A DNA stretch of 64,000 nucleotides from Acidovorax soli (GCF_900107605.1 NZ_FNQJ01000001.1:310001-374000); one strand, 5' to 3'; counted from the stretch's first letter, positions 16,881 through 30,122 are shown. The notes: a model not told the origin generated them from the letters alone. Translations and numbers: made by a program.

Positions 16881-17903
16881 ATGAACTTTCGCCGCAACTT
16901 TATCAAGTTTCCCTTCGCTGCCGCCCTGGTGGGCAGTTTGGCCCTGACGGCATTGCCGTCGTTTGCACAGTCTGTGACGCTGCTCAATGTGTCGTACGAC
17001 CCGACCCGCGAGCTGTATGTGGAGTTCAACCAGGCATTCGCCAGGCACTGGAAGGCCAAGAGCGGCCAGGATGTGACCATCAAGCAAAGCCATGGCGGCT
17101 CGGGCAAGCAGGCGCGCTCCATCATTGACGGGCTGGAGGCCGACGTGGCCACCCTGGCGCTGGCCGGCGATACCAATGCGCTGCACACCAACGGCGGCTG
17201 GATTCCCAAAGACTGGCAAAAGCGCCTGCCGCACAACAGCTCGCCCTACACCTCCACCATCGTGCTGGTGGTGCGCCAGGGCAACCCCAAGGGCATCAAG
17301 GACTGGGACGACCTTGTCAAGCCCGGCATCCGCGTGATCACGCCCAACCCCAAGACCTCGGGGGGCGCACGCTGGAACTACCTGGCCGCCTGGGAATTCG
17401 CCAAGCGCAAGTACGGCGGCGATGCCAAGGCCAAGGACTTCGTGGCCAGGCTCTACGGGAACGTGCCCGTGCTGGACACCGGCGCGCGCGGCTCCACCAT
17501 CACCTTTGCCCAGCGCAACCAGGGCGACGTGCTGATCGCCTGGGAAAACGAGGCCTACCTGCTCGAAAAGGAATTCGGCGCCAGGTTCGACGTGATCGCG
17601 CCCTCGATTTCCATTCTTGCCGAGCCCGCCGTCACCGTGGTGGACAAGAACGTGGACAAGAAAGGCACGCGCGCCGTGGCCGAGGAATACCTCAAGTTCC
17701 TCTACACCGAAGAGGGCCAGGACATCGCGGGCAAGCATTTCTACCGCCCGGCCATTTCCGACAAAGCCAAGGCCAAGTACGCCAGGCAGTTCCCCAGGCT
17801 GAACCTGTTCACCATCGATGCCGCCTTTGGCGGCTGGGACAAGGCGGCCAGGGACCACTTTGCCGACAACGCGAGCTTTGACCAGATCTATGCGCGGAAA
17901 TAA
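16881..17903 (+). CDS. Sulfate/thiosulfate ABC transporter periplasmic binding protein
   Basis: Mature residues beginning [20 protein letters not shown] belong to the Sbp/CysP family, and the ligand segment [12 protein letters not shown] is conserved. The leader [10 protein letters not shown] contains an RRxFIK twin-arginine motif, suggesting Tat export, cleaved after SFAQ. It has 340 residues from ATG 16,881, with GAGG about 10 nt upstream. No permease or ATPase genes follow; a converging gene begins 70 bp later, so it is an orphan binding protein here. Confidence 0.92.
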   Translation: MNFRRNFIKFPFAAALVGSLALTALPSFAQSVTLLNVSYDPTRELYVEFNQAFARHWKAKSGQDVTIKQSHGGSGKQARSIIDGLEADVATLALAGDTNALHTNGGWIPKDWQKRLPHNSSPYTSTIVLVVRQGNPKGIKDWDDLVKPGIRVITPNPKTSGGARWNYLAAWEFAKRKYGGDAKAKDFVARLYGNVPVLDTGARGSTITFAQRNQGDVLIAWENEAYLLEKEFGARFDVIAPSISILAEPAVTVVDKNVDKKGTRAVAEEYLKFLYTEEGQDIAGKHFYRPAISDKAKAKYARQFPRLNLFTIDAAFGGWDKAARDHFADNASFDQIYARK

Positions 17904-17972
17904 GGGGCGGATGTGCATGCAACTACAGCACGCACAAGAAGCTATTCAATATGCAGCTTTTGCCGGCTTGGC

Positions 17973-19046
17973 TCAGCGCCTGGACTCTGGCGGGCTGGCG
18001 GTTGAACGCTGGGGGGCGAACAGATCCCAGCTGGCAATGAACAGTGCGGCAATCGCGGGACCGATGACAAACCCGGTCAGCCCGAAAAGGGCCATGCCGC
18101 CCAGCGTGGAGATCAGCACCACATAATCGGGCATCTTGGTGTCCTTGCCCACCAGGATCGGGCGCAGGATGTTGTCCACCAGGCCGATCACCCCCACGCC
18201 ATAGAGGGCCAGCACCACGCCCTGCACCACGGCGCCGGTGGCCAGGAAATACAAGGCCACGGGCCCCCAGACCAGTCCTGCGCCCACGGCGGGCAGCAGC
18301 GACAAAAATGCCATGGCCACGCCCCAGAGTACGGGGGCCTGGATCCCCAGAATCCAGAAAATCAGGCCACCCAGCGCCCCTTGCGACGCTGCCACGACGA
18401 TGTTCCCCTTCACGGTGGCCCGGATCACGGTGGTGAACTTGTGGGCCAGCTGGCGCTTGTGCTCGGTGCCGAGCGGCGTGGCTTGGCTGATGCGCGCCGC
18501 CAGTACCGCGCCGTCGCGCAGCAGAAAGAACAGCAGGTACAGCATCACGCCAAAGCCCACCACGAATTCCAGGGTGTTCTGCCCGACGCTGAGCGCCTGG
18601 GTTGCAAAGAACTGGCTGGCCTGCACCGCCACGGACGACAGTTTTTGCTGCAGTTCGCCCAGGGTCGTGAGGTTGAAACGCTCCAGCAGGCCGGTGGCCC
18701 AGGCGGGCATGGCGGCCAGGATCTGCTGCAGGTACTGGCCAAAGTTCAGCTGGCCTGATTTGAGGCGATCGTAGATGGCGGTGGCTTCCTGGACCAGGGT
18801 CACGGTGATCAGGGTCATGGGCAAGATGACGATCACCAGGCACAGCGACAAGGTGGCAAGGGCTGCCAGATTGGGGCTCTTGGGCATGCGCCGCAGCAGT
18901 TTGCGGTGCAGGGGCGCAAACAGGATCGCCAGCACCACCCCCCAGAACACGGCGCCATGAAACGGCCACAGGATGGCGCCGAAGGCGAGCGTGACCAGGG
19001 TCAGGAGAATCAGGAACACGCGGTTCTCGAAGGGGGAGGGTGGCAT
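17973..19046 (-). CDS. AI-2E family transporter (PerM/YhhT-like permease)
   Basis: A polytopic membrane protein of 357 residues starting MPPSPFENRVFLILLTLVTL. It has paired N-terminal helices, a large central soluble region (about 80-190) and a C-terminal helix cluster containing LGIQAPVLWGVAMAFLSLLP and NILRPILVGKDTKMPD, the family's best conserved block. Members transport varied small solutes; quorum-signal export is shown only for some. The ATG at 19,046 begins at the first transmembrane helix; longer readings upstream lack family features. Confidence 0.88.
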   Translation of the reverse strand: MPPSPFENRVFLILLTLVTLAFGAILWPFHGAVFWGVVLAILFAPLHRKLLRRMPKSPNLAALATLSLCLVIVILPMTLITVTLVQEATAIYDRLKSGQLNFGQYLQQILAAMPAWATGLLERFNLTTLGELQQKLSSVAVQASQFFATQALSVGQNTLEFVVGFGVMLYLLFFLLRDGAVLAARISQATPLGTEHKRQLAHKFTTVIRATVKGNIVVAASQGALGGLIFWILGIQAPVLWGVAMAFLSLLPAVGAGLVWGPVALYFLATGAVVQGVVLALYGVGVIGLVDNILRPILVGKDTKMPDYVVLISTLGGMALFGLTGFVIGPAIAALFIASWDLFAPQRSTASPPESRR

Positions 19047-19262
19047 GGGCGTCGGCTGGCAGATGGAATGCCCGCAATGTACGCGAGTGCATGACGCCCG
19101 CCTGGCGCTGGCCCCGGGGGCGGCAAAATCCCAGGATTCCTTGGCAGGACCGGTTGGCGGTTCGGTGGCACAATACGCCCCGTACCAAAGGCCCTTCCCC
19201 AGCCACAGTCGCATCCGCCAATCGGTCCAGCCGTGTCGCGGAAGGTTTCTCAACCAGCTAAT

Positions 19263-19279
19263 GCTTCCCCAAGGGAAGC
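19263..19279 (+). promoter_or_regulatory. Hairpin directly before the sucA Shine-Dalgarno
   Basis: GCTTCCC-CAA-GGGAAGC is a perfect 7-bp hairpin ending one base before the GGAGGT ribosome-binding site (19,280-19,285) of sucA. It could protect the leader or modulate translation. Confidence 0.5.
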
Positions 19280-19294
19280 GGAGGTCAGCGGAAT

Positions 19295-22171
<2,877 letters not shown>

Positions 22172-22218
22172 GGCCGGCAACCCCTCTCCAGAACAAAACC
22201 CATTCCGAAAGAACTGAT

Positions 22219-23481
22219 ATGGCTATCGTAGAAGTCAAAGTACCGCAACTGTCCGAATCCGTGGCCGAGGCCACCATGCTGACCTGGAAGAAAAAGGCCG
22301 GCGAGGCCGTGGCCGTGGACGAAATCCTGATCGAGATCGAAACCGACAAGGTCGTGCTGGAAGTGCCCGCACCGGCCGCCGGCGTGCTGGCGGAAATCGT
22401 CCAGGGCGACGGCGCCACCGTGGTGGCCGAACAGCTGATCGCCAGGATCGACACCGAAGGCAAGGCCGGCGCAGCCGCTCCTGCTGCTGCAGCGCCCGCC
22501 GCAGCAGCGGCACCTGCCGCCGCAGTGGCCGTGGCCGCTGCGGCGACCGGTGGCTCGAAGGCCGACGTGGCCATGCCTGCCGCCGCCAAGCTGCTGGCCG
22601 ACAACAACCTGTCGGTGTCGGCTGTGGCGGGCACGGGCAAGGACGGCCGCGTGACCAAGGGCGACGTGCTGGCCGCCGTGGCCGGTGGCGTGAAGTCGAC
22701 GGCCGCCGTGATCCCCACGGGCGTGCCCACCAAGGCGCTGGCGCAGGTCGCGGCACCTTCGTCCGCGCTGAACCTGGGCGACCGCCCCGAGCAGCGCGTG
22801 CCCATGAGCCGCCTGCGCGCCCGCGTGGCCGAGCGTCTGCTGCAGTCGCAGTCCACCAACGCCATCCTGACCACGTTCAACGAAGTCAACATGGCGCCCG
22901 TGATGGAGCTGCGCAAGAAGTTCCAGGACCAGTTCACCAAGGAACACGGCACCAAGCTGGGCTTCATGTCGTTCTTCGTGAAGGCCGCCGTGCATGCGCT
23001 CAAGAAATACCCGGTGCTGAACGCGTCGGTGGATGGCAATGACATCGTGTACCACGGCTATTTCGACATCGGTATCGCCGTGGGCTCGCCCCGTGGCCTG
23101 GTGGTGCCCATCCTGCGCAACGCCGACCAGATGAGCTTTGCCGACATCGAGAAGAAGATCGCCGAATTCGGCAAGAAGGCGGGCGAAGGCAAGCTGGGCA
23201 TCGAGGAAATGACCGGCGGCACGTTCTCCATCTCGAATGGCGGCACCTTCGGCTCGATGATGTCCACCCCCATCATCAACCCGCCGCAGTCGGCCATCCT
23301 GGGCGTGCATGCCACCAAGGACCGCGCCATGGTCGAAAACGGCCAGGTCGTGGTGCGCCCGATGAACTACCTGGCGATGTCGTATGACCACCGCATCATT
23401 GACGGCCGCGAAGCCGTGCTGGGCCTGGTGGCCATGAAGGATGCGCTGGAAGATCCTTCGCGCCTGCTGTTCGACATCTAA
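22219..23481 (+). CDS. sucB: Dihydrolipoyllysine succinyltransferase (2-OGDH E2)
   Basis: Core enzyme of the 2-oxoglutarate dehydrogenase complex. Order: one lipoyl domain (residues ~1-77, lipoyl Lys in [11 protein letters not shown]), an Ala-rich hinge, a peripheral-subunit-binding domain (~115-150), and the catalytic acyltransferase ending with the active-site [13 protein letters not shown]. It has 420 residues with a single lipoyl domain. ATG 22,219 is 47 nt after the sucA stop. Confidence 0.97.
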   Translation: MAIVEVKVPQLSESVAEATMLTWKKKAGEAVAVDEILIEIETDKVVLEVPAPAAGVLAEIVQGDGATVVAEQLIARIDTEGKAGAAAPAAAAPAAAAAPAAAVAVAAAATGGSKADVAMPAAAKLLADNNLSVSAVAGTGKDGRVTKGDVLAAVAGGVKSTAAVIPTGVPTKALAQVAAPSSALNLGDRPEQRVPMSRLRARVAERLLQSQSTNAILTTFNEVNMAPVMELRKKFQDQFTKEHGTKLGFMSFFVKAAVHALKKYPVLNASVDGNDIVYHGYFDIGIAVGSPRGLVVPILRNADQMSFADIEKKIAEFGKKAGEGKLGIEEMTGGTFSISNGGTFGSMMSTPIINPPQSAILGVHATKDRAMVENGQVVVRPMNYLAMSYDHRIIDGREAVLGLVAMKDALEDPSRLLFDI

Positions 23482-23498
23482 GTCCTGCAATGCATCGA

Positions 23499-23545
23499 CC
23501 CACCCGCGCGGACCGTTTTGCGGTCCGGCCCGCCGGTGGGTTTTT
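23499..23545 (+). terminator. Intrinsic terminator or attenuator between sucB and lpdA
   Basis: A compound stem: outer CCCACC/GGTGGG and inner GGACCG-TTTTG-CGGTCC, followed by TTTTT. It lies 17 nt after sucB and ends 26 nt before lpdA. It may separate or lower lpdA expression relative to sucAB. Confidence 0.75.
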
Positions 23546-23571
23546 CACCAACTGACTGAGTGAGATTTTTC

Positions 23572-25002
23572 ATGAGCAAACAATTTGACGTCGTCGTGAT
23601 CGGCGGCGGCCCTGGTGGCTACATCGCTGCCATCCGTGCAGCGCAGCTGGGCATGAACGTGGCCTGCATCGACGAATGGAAGAACGCTGCGGGTGGCCCG
23701 GCCCCCGGCGGCACCTGCACCAACGTGGGCTGCATCCCCTCGAAGGCGCTGCTGCAGTCGTCCGAGCATTTCGAGCACGCCAACAAGCACTTTGCCGACC
23801 ACGGTATCACCGCCACCGGCGTGAAGATGGACGTGGCAAAGATGGTGGCCCGCAAGGACAGCGTGGTCAAGCAGAACAACGACGGCATCCTGTACCTGTT
23901 CAAGAAGAACAAGGTCAGCTTCTTCCATGGCCGTGGCTCGTTCGTGAAGGCGGCCGAGGGCGGCGGCTACGAGATCAAGGTGGCCGGCGCTACCGAAGAG
24001 ACCCTGGTCGGCAAGCAGATCATCGTTGCCACCGGCTCCAACGCGCGTGCGTTGCCCGGCGCGGAATTTGATGAAGTGAACATCCTGTCCAACGACGGTG
24101 CGCTGCGCATTGGCGCGGTGCCCAAGAAGCTGGCCCTGATCGGTTCGGGCGTGATCGGCCTGGAGATGGGTTCGGTCTGGCGCCGCCTGGGTGCGGAAGT
24201 GACCGTGCTGGAAGGCCTGCCCACCTTCCTGGGGGCCGTGGACGAACAGATCGCCAAGGAAGCCAAGAAGGCTTTTGACAAGCAGGGGCTGAAGATCGAG
24301 CTCGGCGTGAAAGTCGGCGAGATCAAGAACAGCAAGAAGGGCGTCAGCATCGCCTACACCAACAGCAAAGGTGAAGCCCAGACCCTCGATGCGGACAAGC
24401 TCATCATCTCGATTGGCCGCGTTCCCAACACCATTGGCCTGAATGCCGAAGCCGTGGGCCTGCAACTCGACGAGCGCGGCGCCATCGCTGTGGACGGCGA
24501 CTGCAAGACCAACCTGCCGGGCGTGTGGGCCGTGGGCGACGTGGTGCGGGGTCCCATGCTGGCGCACAAGGCCGAAGAAGAAGGCGTGGCCGTGGCCGAG
24601 CGCATGGCAGGCCAGCACGGCCATGTCAACTTCAACACCATTCCCTGGGTGATCTACACCAGCCCCGAGATCGCCTGGGTGGGCCGCACCGAGCAGCAGC
24701 TCAAGGCCGATGGCGTGAAGTACAAGGCCGGCACCTTCCCGTTCCTGGCCAATGGCCGCGCACGCGCGCTGGGCGACACGACGGGCATGGTCAAGTTCCT
24801 GGCCGATGCCACCACGGACGAAATCCTGGGTGTGCACATGGTCGGTCCACAGGTCAGCGAACTGATCTCCGAAGCTGTGGTGGCCATGGAGTTCAAGGCC
24901 AGCGCAGAAGATATTGCTCGCATCTGCCACGCGCACCCGTCCTTGAGCGAAGCCACCAAGGAAGCCGCCCTGGCAGTGGACAAGCGCACGCTGAACTTCT
25001 GA
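23572..25002 (+). CDS. lpdA: Dihydrolipoyl dehydrogenase (E3)
   Basis: Reoxidises the lipoyl groups of the E2 subunit with FAD and NAD+. Marks: FAD fold [20 protein letters not shown], redox disulfide [19 protein letters not shown]-binding [20 protein letters not shown], and the C-terminal [16 protein letters not shown] containing the catalytic His. It has 476 residues. ATG 23,572 gives MSKQFDVV; an ATG 12 nt upstream is possible but further from the fold. Adjacent to sucAB, so probably the E3 for 2-OGDH. Confidence 0.97.
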   Translation: MSKQFDVVVIGGGPGGYIAAIRAAQLGMNVACIDEWKNAAGGPAPGGTCTNVGCIPSKALLQSSEHFEHANKHFADHGITATGVKMDVAKMVARKDSVVKQNNDGILYLFKKNKVSFFHGRGSFVKAAEGGGYEIKVAGATEETLVGKQIIVATGSNARALPGAEFDEVNILSNDGALRIGAVPKKLALIGSGVIGLEMGSVWRRLGAEVTVLEGLPTFLGAVDEQIAKEAKKAFDKQGLKIELGVKVGEIKNSKKGVSIAYTNSKGEAQTLDADKLIISIGRVPNTIGLNAEAVGLQLDERGAIAVDGDCKTNLPGVWAVGDVVRGPMLAHKAEEEGVAVAERMAGQHGHVNFNTIPWVIYTSPEIAWVGRTEQQLKADGVKYKAGTFPFLANGRARALGDTTGMVKFLADATTDEILGVHMVGPQVSELISEAVVAMEFKASAEDIARICHAHPSLSEATKEAALAVDKRTLNF

Positions 25003-25020
25003 TTGTTTTGCGTCAAATCG

Positions 25021-25071
25021 GCTGCTAGCGTTTATTTATAAAGCGCTAGCAGCTATTTATTTTATAGCTGC
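25021..25071. repeat. Dispersed palindromic repeat, family A copy
   Basis: GCTGCTAGCG and CGCTAGCAGC form a 10-bp perfect inverted repeat around a 13-nt AT-rich loop, followed by AGCTATTTATTTTATAGCTG. It sits between lpdA and zapE and could act as a stem-loop on either strand. Confidence 0.7.
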
Positions 25072-25093
25072 ATAGTTGCTGGGCAATTTCAAC

Positions 25094-26191
25094 GTGACTG
25101 TCAAACAGACCTATCTCGCAGAACTTGCCGCGAAAGGCTTTCAGAGCGACCCGGCGCAATTGCGTGCGGTGGATGCCTTGCAGCGTTGCGCCCGCGACTG
25201 GGCTGCGTACAAGTCGCGCCGCTCCAACGCCCTCAAGAAGATCGTCAACCACCCCGAGGTGCCGCGTGGCGTTTACATGTATGGCGGGGTGGGGCGTGGC
25301 AAGAGCTTCCTCATGGATTGCTTTTTCAATGCCGTGCCGCTCAAGCGCAAGGTGCGCCTGCATTTTCACGAGTTCATGCGCGAGGTGCACCGCGAGCTGG
25401 CGGCCCTGCAGGGCACGCAGAACCCGCTGGATGTGCTGGGCCGGCGTATCGCCAAGCGCTACAAGCTGATCTGCTTCGATGAGTTTCACGTTGCCGACAT
25501 CACCGATGCGATGATTTTGCACCGCTTGCTGGTGGCGCTGTTTGACAACGGGGTAGGCTTCGTCACCACCTCCAACTTCAGGCCCGATGAGCTCTATCCC
25601 GATGGCTTGCACCGCGACCGCATCCTGCCGGCCATTGCACTGCTGAACGAAAAGCTGGAGGTGGTGAACGTGGACAACGGCACCGACTACCGGCGCCGCA
25701 CGCTGGAGCAGGTGAAGCTCTATCACACGCCCCTGGGCCCGCAGGCAGATGCCGAGATGAACGCTGCCTTCGATCAGCTGGCCGAAGTGCATGACGAAGA
25801 CCCGGTGCTGCACATTGAGGCGCGCGAGATCCTGGCGCGGCGCAAGGCGGGGGGCGTGGTGTGGTTTGACTTCAGGACGCTGTGTGGTGGCCCCCGTTCG
25901 CAGAACGATTACCTGGAGATCGCCACCCAATTCCACACGGTGTTGCTGTCGGATGTGCCTTATATGCCGGTCAACATGGCGTCGCCTGCGCGGCGCTTTA
26001 CCTGGCTGGTGGACGTGCTGTATGACCGGCGGGTCAAGCTCATTTTGTCGGCCGCCGTGCCACCAGAGCAGCTCTACACCGATGGGCCGCTGGCACACGA
26101 GTTTCCGCGCACGGTGTCTCGGCTCCACGAGATGCAGTCCAAGGAATTTCTGGCGCTGGAGCGCCGCACTGTTGACACGGGACTGACGTAA
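25094..26191 (+). CDS. zapE: Cell division protein ZapE / AFG1-like ATPase
   Basis: A P-loop ATPase of the AFG1/LACE1 family; ZapE in E. coli destabilises FtsZ polymers. Seen: Walker A GGVGRGKSFLMD, Walker B KLICFDEFHVADI, sensor-like TTSNFRPDELY, and the family C-terminal RRFTWLVDVLYDRRVKLILSA. About 365 residues. GTG 25,094 (VTVKQTYL) is preferred; an in-frame TTG at 25,076 is the alternative. Its stop overlaps the next start (TAATG). Confidence 0.9.
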   Translation: MTVKQTYLAELAAKGFQSDPAQLRAVDALQRCARDWAAYKSRRSNALKKIVNHPEVPRGVYMYGGVGRGKSFLMDCFFNAVPLKRKVRLHFHEFMREVHRELAALQGTQNPLDVLGRRIAKRYKLICFDEFHVADITDAMILHRLLVALFDNGVGFVTTSNFRPDELYPDGLHRDRILPAIALLNEKLEVVNVDNGTDYRRRTLEQVKLYHTPLGPQADAEMNAAFDQLAEVHDEDPVLHIEAREILARRKAGGVVWFDFRTLCGGPRSQNDYLEIATQFHTVLLSDVPYMPVNMASPARRFTWLVDVLYDRRVKLILSAAVPPEQLYTDGPLAHEFPRTVSRLHEMQSKEFLALERRTVDTGLT

Positions 26192-26877
26192 TGAAAAACG
26201 CTTGGGCAATCTGGGGTGTTGTTTGTGCGATGGCTGGGCCTGCCTTGGCGCAACCGTTGGCATCTGCGCCGCCGCAAGGCCGCCACAGTGCCGAGCAGGC
26301 GCAGCGGCAGGCCGAGCGCGACCGAATCCTCCAGGAGCGCCAGGTCATCGTGGCGACCCGCAAGCGTCAGGAGGCCGCGTGCTATCGCCGGTTTGTGGTG
26401 GAAGACTGCCTGCGGGACGCGCGGACCGAGGCGCGCAATGCCGAGCTTGAACTGCGCGCGCGCGAGTTGCAGCTCAACGACGCGGAGCGCAAGGAAAAGG
26501 CCGCAGAGCGGCTGCGTTCGATTGAAGAAAAGCAGCGCGTGGCGCCAGACCGCTCGCAACCCCAGGGCGCGGCCCGTGGGGCGGGGCGTCCTGCCACCGG
26601 TGTGGAAGATTTGCGCACGCAGCACCAACGCGAGGCGCAACAAAGGGCGCAGCAGCAGCGCAGCCGCCAGGAGTCCCATGCTGCCAGCAAGGAGCAGCGC
26701 GCCACGCAAAGCGCCGAACGCGCAGCCGCCGCGAGCGTGCGCCACGCTGAAAATGTGAAATCGGCGCAGGAGCGGCGCGAACGACTGCAGAAAATGCAGG
26801 CCGAAGCGGCCGCCGCGGGGCGCAAGCCGGCTGCACCCTTGCCTGCTTCTTCAGGGCTTCCGTCCGCGCAGCCCTGA
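26191..26877 (+). CDS. Exported Gln/Arg/Ala-rich coiled-coil protein, function unknown
   Basis: A 228-residue protein with a signal peptide (MKNAWAIWGVVCAMAGPALA) followed by long charged helices rich in Q, R, E and A. Two cysteines lie at about residues 64 and 72 (ACYRRFVVEDCL) and may form a periplasmic disulfide. The C-terminal ~50 residues are Pro/Ala-rich. I recognise no domain. The start overlaps the zapE stop, indicating coupled translation. Confidence 0.75.
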   Translation: MKNAWAIWGVVCAMAGPALAQPLASAPPQGRHSAEQAQRQAERDRILQERQVIVATRKRQEAACYRRFVVEDCLRDARTEARNAELELRARELQLNDAERKEKAAERLRSIEEKQRVAPDRSQPQGAARGAGRPATGVEDLRTQHQREAQQRAQQQRSRQESHAASKEQRATQSAERAAAASVRHAENVKSAQERRERLQKMQAEAAAAGRKPAAPLPASSGLPSAQP

Positions 26878-26934
26878 GCGTGGGACGCTGATGGCTTGCA
26901 CGCGCCAGGCGCGTGCGATCGGGCGCTGTGCGCT

Positions 26935-27741
26935 TCAGGCGTTTCCGGCGGACAGTGGGACCAGTCGCCCGATCTTCCTTTCTTCGACCAGGGTCTCGAT
27001 CTTCACAATGACCAGCGACAGGTTGTCGCCGCCGCCGCGTGCGCGGGAGCGCGCCTTGTCGATCAGGAATTCGGTGGCCTCGCGCGGCGACAGCGAATCC
27101 ACCACCGAGGCCAGTTCGGTGGGGGAAAAGTAGTGCCATACGCCATCGCTGCAGGCGAGCAGGACATCGCCCGGGCGCACTTGCTGGATGGTGTGGGTGG
27201 TGATGGGCGGGTCGCTCTCGGTGCCCAGGCAGCCCACCAGAATGTTGGAGTGCGGATGGATGTTGGCCTCGGCCTCGGTCAGCTCGCCGCGATCGACCAG
27301 GGCCTGAACATACGAGTGGTCACTCGTGCGAAAGGTCAGCCTGGCCCCTTCAAAGTGGTAGATGCGCGAATCGCCTGCATGGACCCAGTGGCAGTCACCG
27401 CGGGGGTTGATCAGGAAAGCCGCAATCGTGCTGTGCGGTTCCTGCTCGGATGAAATGGCCGTGAGGCGGATGACGATGTGGGCCTCTTCCACCATGTTCT
27501 TGAGCATGGCGGCAGGGTCGTCGGTTTCCGGCGAGTAGCGTTCGAACAGCTGGCGTGCCGTCATCATCACCTGGTCGGAGGCCTTGCGCCCGCCACTGCG
27601 CCCGCCCATGCCATCGGCAACCACACCGAGCACGCATCCGTTGTAGCGGTCGTGCGAGATCAGGGCCACCTGGTCTTGCTGGTATTCGCGGTCACCCTTG
27701 TGGATGCCGGTCGATGCGATGAGGCGGAACGCTTTGGTCAT
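26935..27741 (-). CDS. PP2C-family serine/threonine protein phosphatase
   Basis: A metal-dependent phosphatase of the PPM/Stp1 type. Motifs in order: GDREYQQDQVAL, VVADGMGGRSGGRKAS, WVHAGDSRIYHFEG, SDHSYVQALVDRGELT and LLACSDGVWHYF, then ARGGGDNLSLVIVKI, which carries the metal-binding Asp-Asn. It has 268 residues from ATG 27,741; in-frame codons upstream are GC-rich and unlike the family. In bacteria these reverse Hanks-type kinase signalling; no partner kinase is in the window. Confidence 0.92.
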   Translation of the reverse strand: MTKAFRLIASTGIHKGDREYQQDQVALISHDRYNGCVLGVVADGMGGRSGGRKASDQVMMTARQLFERYSPETDDPAAMLKNMVEEAHIVIRLTAISSEQEPHSTIAAFLINPRGDCHWVHAGDSRIYHFEGARLTFRTSDHSYVQALVDRGELTEAEANIHPHSNILVGCLGTESDPPITTHTIQQVRPGDVLLACSDGVWHYFSPTELASVVDSLSPREATEFLIDKARSRARGGGDNLSLVIVKIETLVEERKIGRLVPLSAGNA

Positions 27742-27816
27742 GCTGGTGATTGTGGGGGGCGGCGGCGCAAATACCCATCGGAGAGGCGTGTCGGAGCGCG
27801 TATTATCCGCTCGCGT

Positions 27817-28065
27817 GTGGCATTTTTGCCATGCCCATGGGCGCATGGCGCCGCCACCGCCTTGAAATCAAACCACCACTCCTTGCCCCGCCAGTTGATA
27901 GATCTGCGCATCGCCCATGCCGATCTGGACGCCCGCATCGACCACGGCGCGCTGGAGGCGGTGCCTGACGAGTTTTCGCTCAGGCGCCTGAAGAAGCGCC
28001 GCCTCGCATTGCGCGATGCAATCGACCGCCTGGAGCGTGCGCTCCAGCCCCAAGAACCTGCGTGA
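27817..28065 (+). CDS. Small YdcH/DUF465-like protein
   Basis: An 82-residue helical, charged protein ending in an LKKRRLALRDAIDRLERAL helix that resembles the DUF465 (YdcH) family. No ATG is available: GTG 27,817 or TTG 27,862 are the plausible starts, so the first 15 residues are uncertain. The stop codon overlaps the ATG of the helicase gene (TGATG), which argues that it is really translated. Function unknown. Confidence 0.55.
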   Translation: MAFLPCPWAHGAATALKSNHHSLPRQLIDLRIAHADLDARIDHGALEAVPDEFSLRRLKKRRLALRDAIDRLERALQPQEPA

Positions 28066-30122
28066 TGGGTCTTGCGGACGCAGTGCATGCGGCATTCCAA
28101 CCCGATGGGGTGCTGTCGCGAACGGAGGGCCACTACCTCGCGCGCGAGGGGCAGATACGGATGGCGGATGCGGTGGCCAGGACCATCGAGCTCGGTGGCG
28201 CCCTGGTGGTCGAAGCCGGCACCGGCGTTGGCAAGACCTTTGCCTACCTGGTTCCGGCGCTGCTCAGTGGCGAGCGGGTATTGCTTTCCACGGCCACCAA
28301 GGCCTTGCAGGACCAGCTTTTTGCCCGGGACCTGCCTCAGCTGGTCTCTGCGTTGGGCTTGCCGGTACGCACGGCACTGCTCAAGGGGCGGGGCAGTTAC
28401 CTGTGCCTGCACCGCATGGAACAGGCACGGCAGGACACCGCGCTGCACGATCGCAACGTGCAGCGGGTGCTGGCGAAGGTGGAGGTCTGGTCGCACAGCA
28501 CGCACTCGGGTGATCTGGCGGAATTGCCTGGTCTTGACGAGCGATCGCCCGTCATCGCGCTGATCACTTCCACCCGTGAAAACTGTCTGGGCGTGGCGTG
28601 CCCCCGCTTTCGCCAGTGCCATGTGCACATCGCCCGGCGTGAAGCGCTGGCCGCCGATGTGGTGGTGATCAACCACCATCTGTTCTTTGCCGACGTGGCC
28701 GTGCGGGAGTCGGGCATGGCCGAGTTGCTGCCGACTGTGCGGGTCGTGGTGTTGGATGAGGCGCACCAGATCAATGAAATCGGTGTGCAGTTTCTCGGCA
28801 CGCACCTGTCCACAGGGCAATGGCTGGATTATTCCCGTGACCTGCTGGCGACAGGTTTGCAGCACGCCCGCGGCCTTGCGGACTGGAGCACGCTGGCGGG
28901 GCACCTGGAGCAGGCGTGTGGCGATCTGCGAATTGCCGTGGGGCCGAGGGTGACCGGCGCCAAGCTGCGCTGGACTGGCGAAGTACCCGAAACCGTCACG
29001 CCTGCCGGCTGGCATGAGGCCCTTCGGGGCATGGCATCGGCGTGTGCGCAAGCGATGGAAGCGCTGGACCCGTTGAGCGAGGTGTCCCCTGATCTTGTCC
29101 GGCTGTATGAGCGTGGCTCGGAACTGTTGGCGCGCCTGGGCCGGTTTGCCGCGCCCTGCAGTCCGGACGCCGTGCGCTGGCTGGACGTGGGCGGCCAGCT
29201 GCGGCTGGTGGAGTCGCCGCTGGATATTGCACAGACCATGCAAACCCGCGTGCTTGCTGCTCCCGCTGAATCCGACGCCGAAAAAGATGACGGCGACGGA
29301 TGGCCGGCCCCCGCGCAGCATGCGGGCCGGGCCTGGATTTTTACGTCCGCCACCCTGGGGGACGATGCCGGGCTGACATGGTTCACCGAGCGCTGTGGCC
29401 TGCAGAACGCTGAAATACTGCGTGTTGACAGCCCGTTCGACTATGCATCCCAGGCGGCGCTGTATGTGCCCCGGCATTTGCCAGAACCGTCTGATCCCGG
29501 CCATAGCCTGGCAGTGGCCGGGCTGGCTGGAGCGGCTGCCAGCCGCCTTGGCGGGCGCACGCTGGTTCTGACCACGACGCTCAAGGCCCTGCGCGCCATC
29601 GGTGATGCGTTGCAGGCCCGTTTCAGCAACCTGGAAGGGCCGGAGGTGCTGGTGCAGGGCGACCGGCCCAAGCGCCAACTCATGCAGCGCTTTCGCGAGG
29701 GAACCTCTGGCGGCGGACGCGGTTGCGTGTTGGTGGCTTCGGCATCCTTCTGGGAAGGCTTTGATGTGCCTGGCGATGCCTTGCAGCTGGTGGTCATCGA
29801 CAAGCTGCCTTTTCCACCCCCTGGCGACCCGCTGATAGAGGCACGCAGCCAGCGCATCAAAGCCGCTGGCGGTCGCTCGTTTCAGATGGTTGCAGTGCCC
29901 GAGGCGGCTGTTGCACTCAAGCAAGGCGCAGGGCGGTTGATCCGGAGGGAGTCGGACCGCGGTGTGCTGGTCGTGTGCGACACGCGCTTGGCCACCATGG
30001 GCTATGGCAAGCGGCTGATGCGCGCGCTGCCGCCCATGCGCGTTCTGGAAAACACCGAGGGATTGGAGGCCGCGCTGGATGCGCTTACCAGAACTTCCAC
30101 CACGGATTGGACTTGGCCTTGA
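28065..30122 (+). CDS. DinG/YoaA-type Fe-S ATP-dependent DNA helicase
   Basis: An XPD-like superfamily 2 helicase of 685 residues, probably acting in DNA repair or R-loop removal. Seen: Walker A VVEAGTGVGKTFAYLVPALL, motif Ia STATKALQDQL, four Fe-S cysteines (YLCLHRM, then ENCLGVACPRFRQC), the DEAH box VVLDEAHQINEIG, and the C-terminal ASFWEGFDVPGD and GAGRLIRRESDRGV motifs. Its last 38 bp overlap the end of the convergent bamD gene. Confidence 0.93.
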   Translation: MGLADAVHAAFQPDGVLSRTEGHYLAREGQIRMADAVARTIELGGALVVEAGTGVGKTFAYLVPALLSGERVLLSTATKALQDQLFARDLPQLVSALGLPVRTALLKGRGSYLCLHRMEQARQDTALHDRNVQRVLAKVEVWSHSTHSGDLAELPGLDERSPVIALITSTRENCLGVACPRFRQCHVHIARREALAADVVVINHHLFFADVAVRESGMAELLPTVRVVVLDEAHQINEIGVQFLGTHLSTGQWLDYSRDLLATGLQHARGLADWSTLAGHLEQACGDLRIAVGPRVTGAKLRWTGEVPETVTPAGWHEALRGMASACAQAMEALDPLSEVSPDLVRLYERGSELLARLGRFAAPCSPDAVRWLDVGGQLRLVESPLDIAQTMQTRVLAAPAESDAEKDDGDGWPAPAQHAGRAWIFTSATLGDDAGLTWFTERCGLQNAEILRVDSPFDYASQAALYVPRHLPEPSDPGHSLAVAGLAGAAASRLGGRTLVLTTTLKALRAIGDALQARFSNLEGPEVLVQGDRPKRQLMQRFREGTSGGGRGCVLVASASFWEGFDVPGDALQLVVIDKLPFPPPGDPLIEARSQRIKAAGGRSFQMVAVPEAAVALKQGAGRLIRRESDRGVLVVCDTRLATMGYGKRLMRALPPMRVLENTEGLEAALDALTRTSTTDWTWP

